DNA of 64,000 nucleotides from CAG-791 sp963650385 (GTDB taxonomy: Bacteria; Bacillota; Clostridia; Lachnospirales; Lachnospiraceae): positions 62,001-126,000 of the forward strand of contig CAVJLL010000001.1 in NCBI GenBank assembly GCA_963650385.1. Direction: 5' to 3'. Made by a program: the position numbers and the translations under genes. Shown here one piece after another: positions 62,386 to 64,000 of this stretch; the first letter of the stretch is position 1; each line of letters opens with the position of its first letter. The notes under the pieces were generated by a model. It was given only the letters and a program-made list of their open reading frames with translations, was not told the origin of the DNA and did no database searches.

Positions 62386-63773
62386 TTGTTGTCTCCGTTC
62401 TCCATCCTCAGCCGTCTGAGCGCGCCCTTCCCTGCGGCCGCACCGGAATGAAAGGCAAATGTAAGGTTGTAGCCGCCGCAGAGGCCGTCAACATCCAGAA
62501 GCTCCCCCGCCAGAAACAGTCCGGGAACCCTTCCGGATTCCATGTCCGCCGTGGTCTCGGAGAGCGAAACGCCGCCGGCGGTCACCTGCGCCCGCTCATA
62601 GCCGGGCGTCCCTGTAACCGCAAACTCTGTATGCCGGACCATGGAGAGAAGGTGCCACAGCGTCCGGTCCGGATCGGGCACCTTATAGAGCTTCCTCTCC
62701 GGAATCTCGCCGCACCGCTCGACCAGAAAGGCCGCCGCCTTGTCCGGCACAAGCCCCAACAGAAAGTCCTGCAGAAGGGACGTTCCGCATAAGGGGTGTC
62801 CCTCCTGCACCGCGCGCTTTGCCGCCGCGATCTCCTCCCGCGCCTTCTGCAAACGCTGCGAGGCGATCCGGTCCCATTCCGCGTTCGACAGCTCCGGAAG
62901 AAAATCAATAACGGCGGTTACAGGCTGCTCCAAAGAGGCTCCCGCTGCGTATCTTGATACCTGAAAGGTCGGAATTCCGCTGATTCCGTCCGCCGTGAAC
63001 TGGAGCTCTCCGCGGCCGGATGCCAGGAGCTTGCCTTCGGAACACGGACCATCAAACAGTCGGATCTCTCCCGTCGTCCGAAGGCCCGCCAGGCGCTTCA
63101 AGCCGGCATCCTTTGCGAGCAGCATGCACAGCGAAGGGGACAGTGCGGTCACCCGGTGTCCGAGCGCCGCCGCCAGGCGGTACCCATCGCCCGCGCATCC
63201 GTACGTTTTGGATACCATGCCCCCCGCCGCCAGAATGACGGCATCGGCGGAAACATATTTTCCGGAGGGAAGTCCCGATGCCGCAATCCGGAACCGCCTG
63301 CATTCATTTTCACTGCTGGCTCCGTCCGGTCGCACTTCCATCACATCAATCGATTCCGCCCGCACGCCGGACAGAATCCGAATGCCCAGCTCATCCGCTC
63401 TTCGCAGAAGCGCCCTCTGCACGGTCACCGCCTGGTCGCTTCGCGGATACACATAGCCCTGCCGCTCGTGCGTCAGAACGCCCAGCTCGCTGTGAAAGAA
63501 CTCCAGCACCTGCTCTGCCCAGTTCTCACAGCCTTCAAAAATCACTTCCTTTACCGCCGGCTCTGCGCTCGTTCGGTAGCACGCTTCGTTCTGCACCCGG
63601 TTCGTGATGTTGCAGCGCCCGTTTCCCGTTGCGAGGAGCTTTTTCCCCGGCTCCTGATTCGCATCCAGAACCACAATTTCCGGCTCCGTGCTCTCCCCGC
63701 GCGCAATCCCTGCATAAACGGCCGCGGTCAGGCCCGCCATGCCGCCGCCGATGATCACAAGCCGCCTACGCAT
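62373..63773 (-). CDS. HI0933/BaiN-like flavoprotein
   Basis: A 466-residue NAD(P)/FAD-dependent oxidoreductase of the HI0933 family, which includes the bile acid protein BaiN but mostly has unknown substrates. VIIGGGMAGLTAAVYAG binds FAD, and GKKLLATGNGRCNITN is the family hallmark; the C-terminus has the GGYNLTFAFHSGAAAGKGAL motif. I start at ATG 63771-63773 with GAGGAGG upstream. It overlaps the preceding membrane protein gene by eight bases. Confidence 0.87.
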   Translation of the reverse strand: MRRRLVIIGGGMAGLTAAVYAGIARGESTEPEIVVLDANQEPGKKLLATGNGRCNITNRVQNEACYRTSAEPAVKEVIFEGCENWAEQVLEFFHSELGVLTHERQGYVYPRSDQAVTVQRALLRRADELGIRILSGVRAESIDVMEVRPDGASSENECRRFRIAASGLPSGKYVSADAVILAAGGMVSKTYGCAGDGYRLAAALGHRVTALSPSLCMLLAKDAGLKRLAGLRTTGEIRLFDGPCSEGKLLASGRGELQFTADGISGIPTFQVSRYAAGASLEQPVTAVIDFLPELSNAEWDRIASQRLQKAREEIAAAKRAVQEGHPLCGTSLLQDFLLGLVPDKAAAFLVERCGEIPERKLYKVPDPDRTLWHLLSMVRHTEFAVTGTPGYERAQVTAGGVSLSETTADMESGRVPGLFLAGELLDVDGLCGGYNLTFAFHSGAAAGKGALRRLRMENGDNKCWN

Positions 63774-64000
63774 CCTCTTCGTCCTCCTCCGGAGCCACCG
63801 CGCCCAGAATAAGTGCCAGATCATAAATCCAGCCGCCGAACGGAACCCGGTGAATGTTCAGAAGGTCAGCAGCACGCAGCAGGATGCTCAGAACTGCAAA
63901 GAGGATGCAGTAAACCGCCAGCATCAGCACAAGGGCAAGCGCTGCCGGCAGCACGAGAATCAGATAATCGTTGAGCAGGATCAGCGGAATCGCCGAAACG
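63766..64000 (-). CDS. C-terminal part of a membrane protein (cut by window edge)
   Basis: The frame is open from the window edge to the stop at 63766-63768 and encodes at least 77 residues. Two or three hydrophobic segments are followed by a short acidic tail (APEEDEEDA). It resembles the end of a CvpA-like or small polytopic protein, but too little is visible to name it. Overlap with the flavoprotein gene implies the same operon. Confidence 0.55.
   Translation of the reverse strand, partial: VSAIPLILLNDYLILVLPAALALVLMLAVYCILFAVLSILLRAADLLNIHRVPFGGWIYDLALILGAVAPEEDEEDA

Overview
The window is a chromosomal segment of a Gram-positive anaerobe of the Clostridia, most likely a Lachnospiraceae species. 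This rests on gene content and order: MiaB-MutS-MutL-MiaA next to an aluminium-resistance/methionine gamma-lyase-like gene, RadC-MreBCD-PBP2-RodA-MgsA, SepF with a HlyD-like neighbour, DUF5662, DUF1015 beside SerA/SerC, LarB/LarE, and strong SD sequences with ATG, GTG and TTG starts. No rRNA, prophage, CRISPR array, transposase or integrase was seen. Nearly all genes are on the minus strand; the exceptions are a gene fragment at the left edge and one small XRE regulator at about 30.5 kb.

Layout along the coordinates (transcription of minus genes runs right to left). 0-4 kb: cytidylate-kinase-like protein, RluA-family pseudouridine synthase, LspA, AroB. 4-8 kb: SepF, a HlyD-like membrane protein, a small P-loop protein and a D,D-carboxypeptidase lipoprotein. 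8-16 kb: MgsA, RodA, PBP2, MreD, MreC, MreB, RadC, a cell-elongation cluster read from RadC towards MgsA. 16-26 kb: PLP lyase, MiaA, MutL, MutS, MiaB, PepT, combining tRNA modification and mismatch repair. 26-30 kb: a tightly packed and poorly understood group (nuclease-like hypothetical, DUF5662, a GH13 protein that has lost its catalytic residues). 30-38 kb: XRE regulator, UvrD-like helicase, GltX, dUTPase, RNase HI, a membrane-anchored MutS-like ATPase and a left-handed beta-helix protein. 38-43 kb: topoisomerase III, aspartate-semialdehyde dehydrogenase, argininosuccinate lyase, tRNA-Thr(CGU). 43-48 kb: DUF1015, SerA, SerC and an L,D-transpeptidase. 48-53 kb: IlvB, IlvD, LeuB, then YajC. 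53-64 kb: Tgt, AroC, a lactonase-like propeller, a histidine phosphatase, LarB, LarE, 5-formyl-THF cyclo-ligase, ProB, two flavoproteins and the end of a membrane protein.

The intergenic spaces hold four recurring palindromic sequence families, called R1-R4 here. R1 core is gcaaaagcgctgctgcgcag. R2 is a hairpin bounded by ggattgc and gcaatcc. R3 core is ctgcctgcaggcaaattca. R4 core is ggacaactccgccaggacc. Two sites look like complete MITE-like elements with perfect terminal inverted repeats: 29687-29842 (14 bp) and 34944-35091 (15 bp). The right end of the second lies inside the 3' end of the RNase HI gene.

Most of the window is core metabolism and cell biology. The best candidates for something undescribed are the GH13 pseudoenzyme / DUF5662 / PD-(D/E)XK-like gene group, the transmembrane MutS-like protein coupled to RNase HI, the dispersed repeat families, and a structured non-coding block at 29918-30250. 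I did not find a clear new defence or mobile system.
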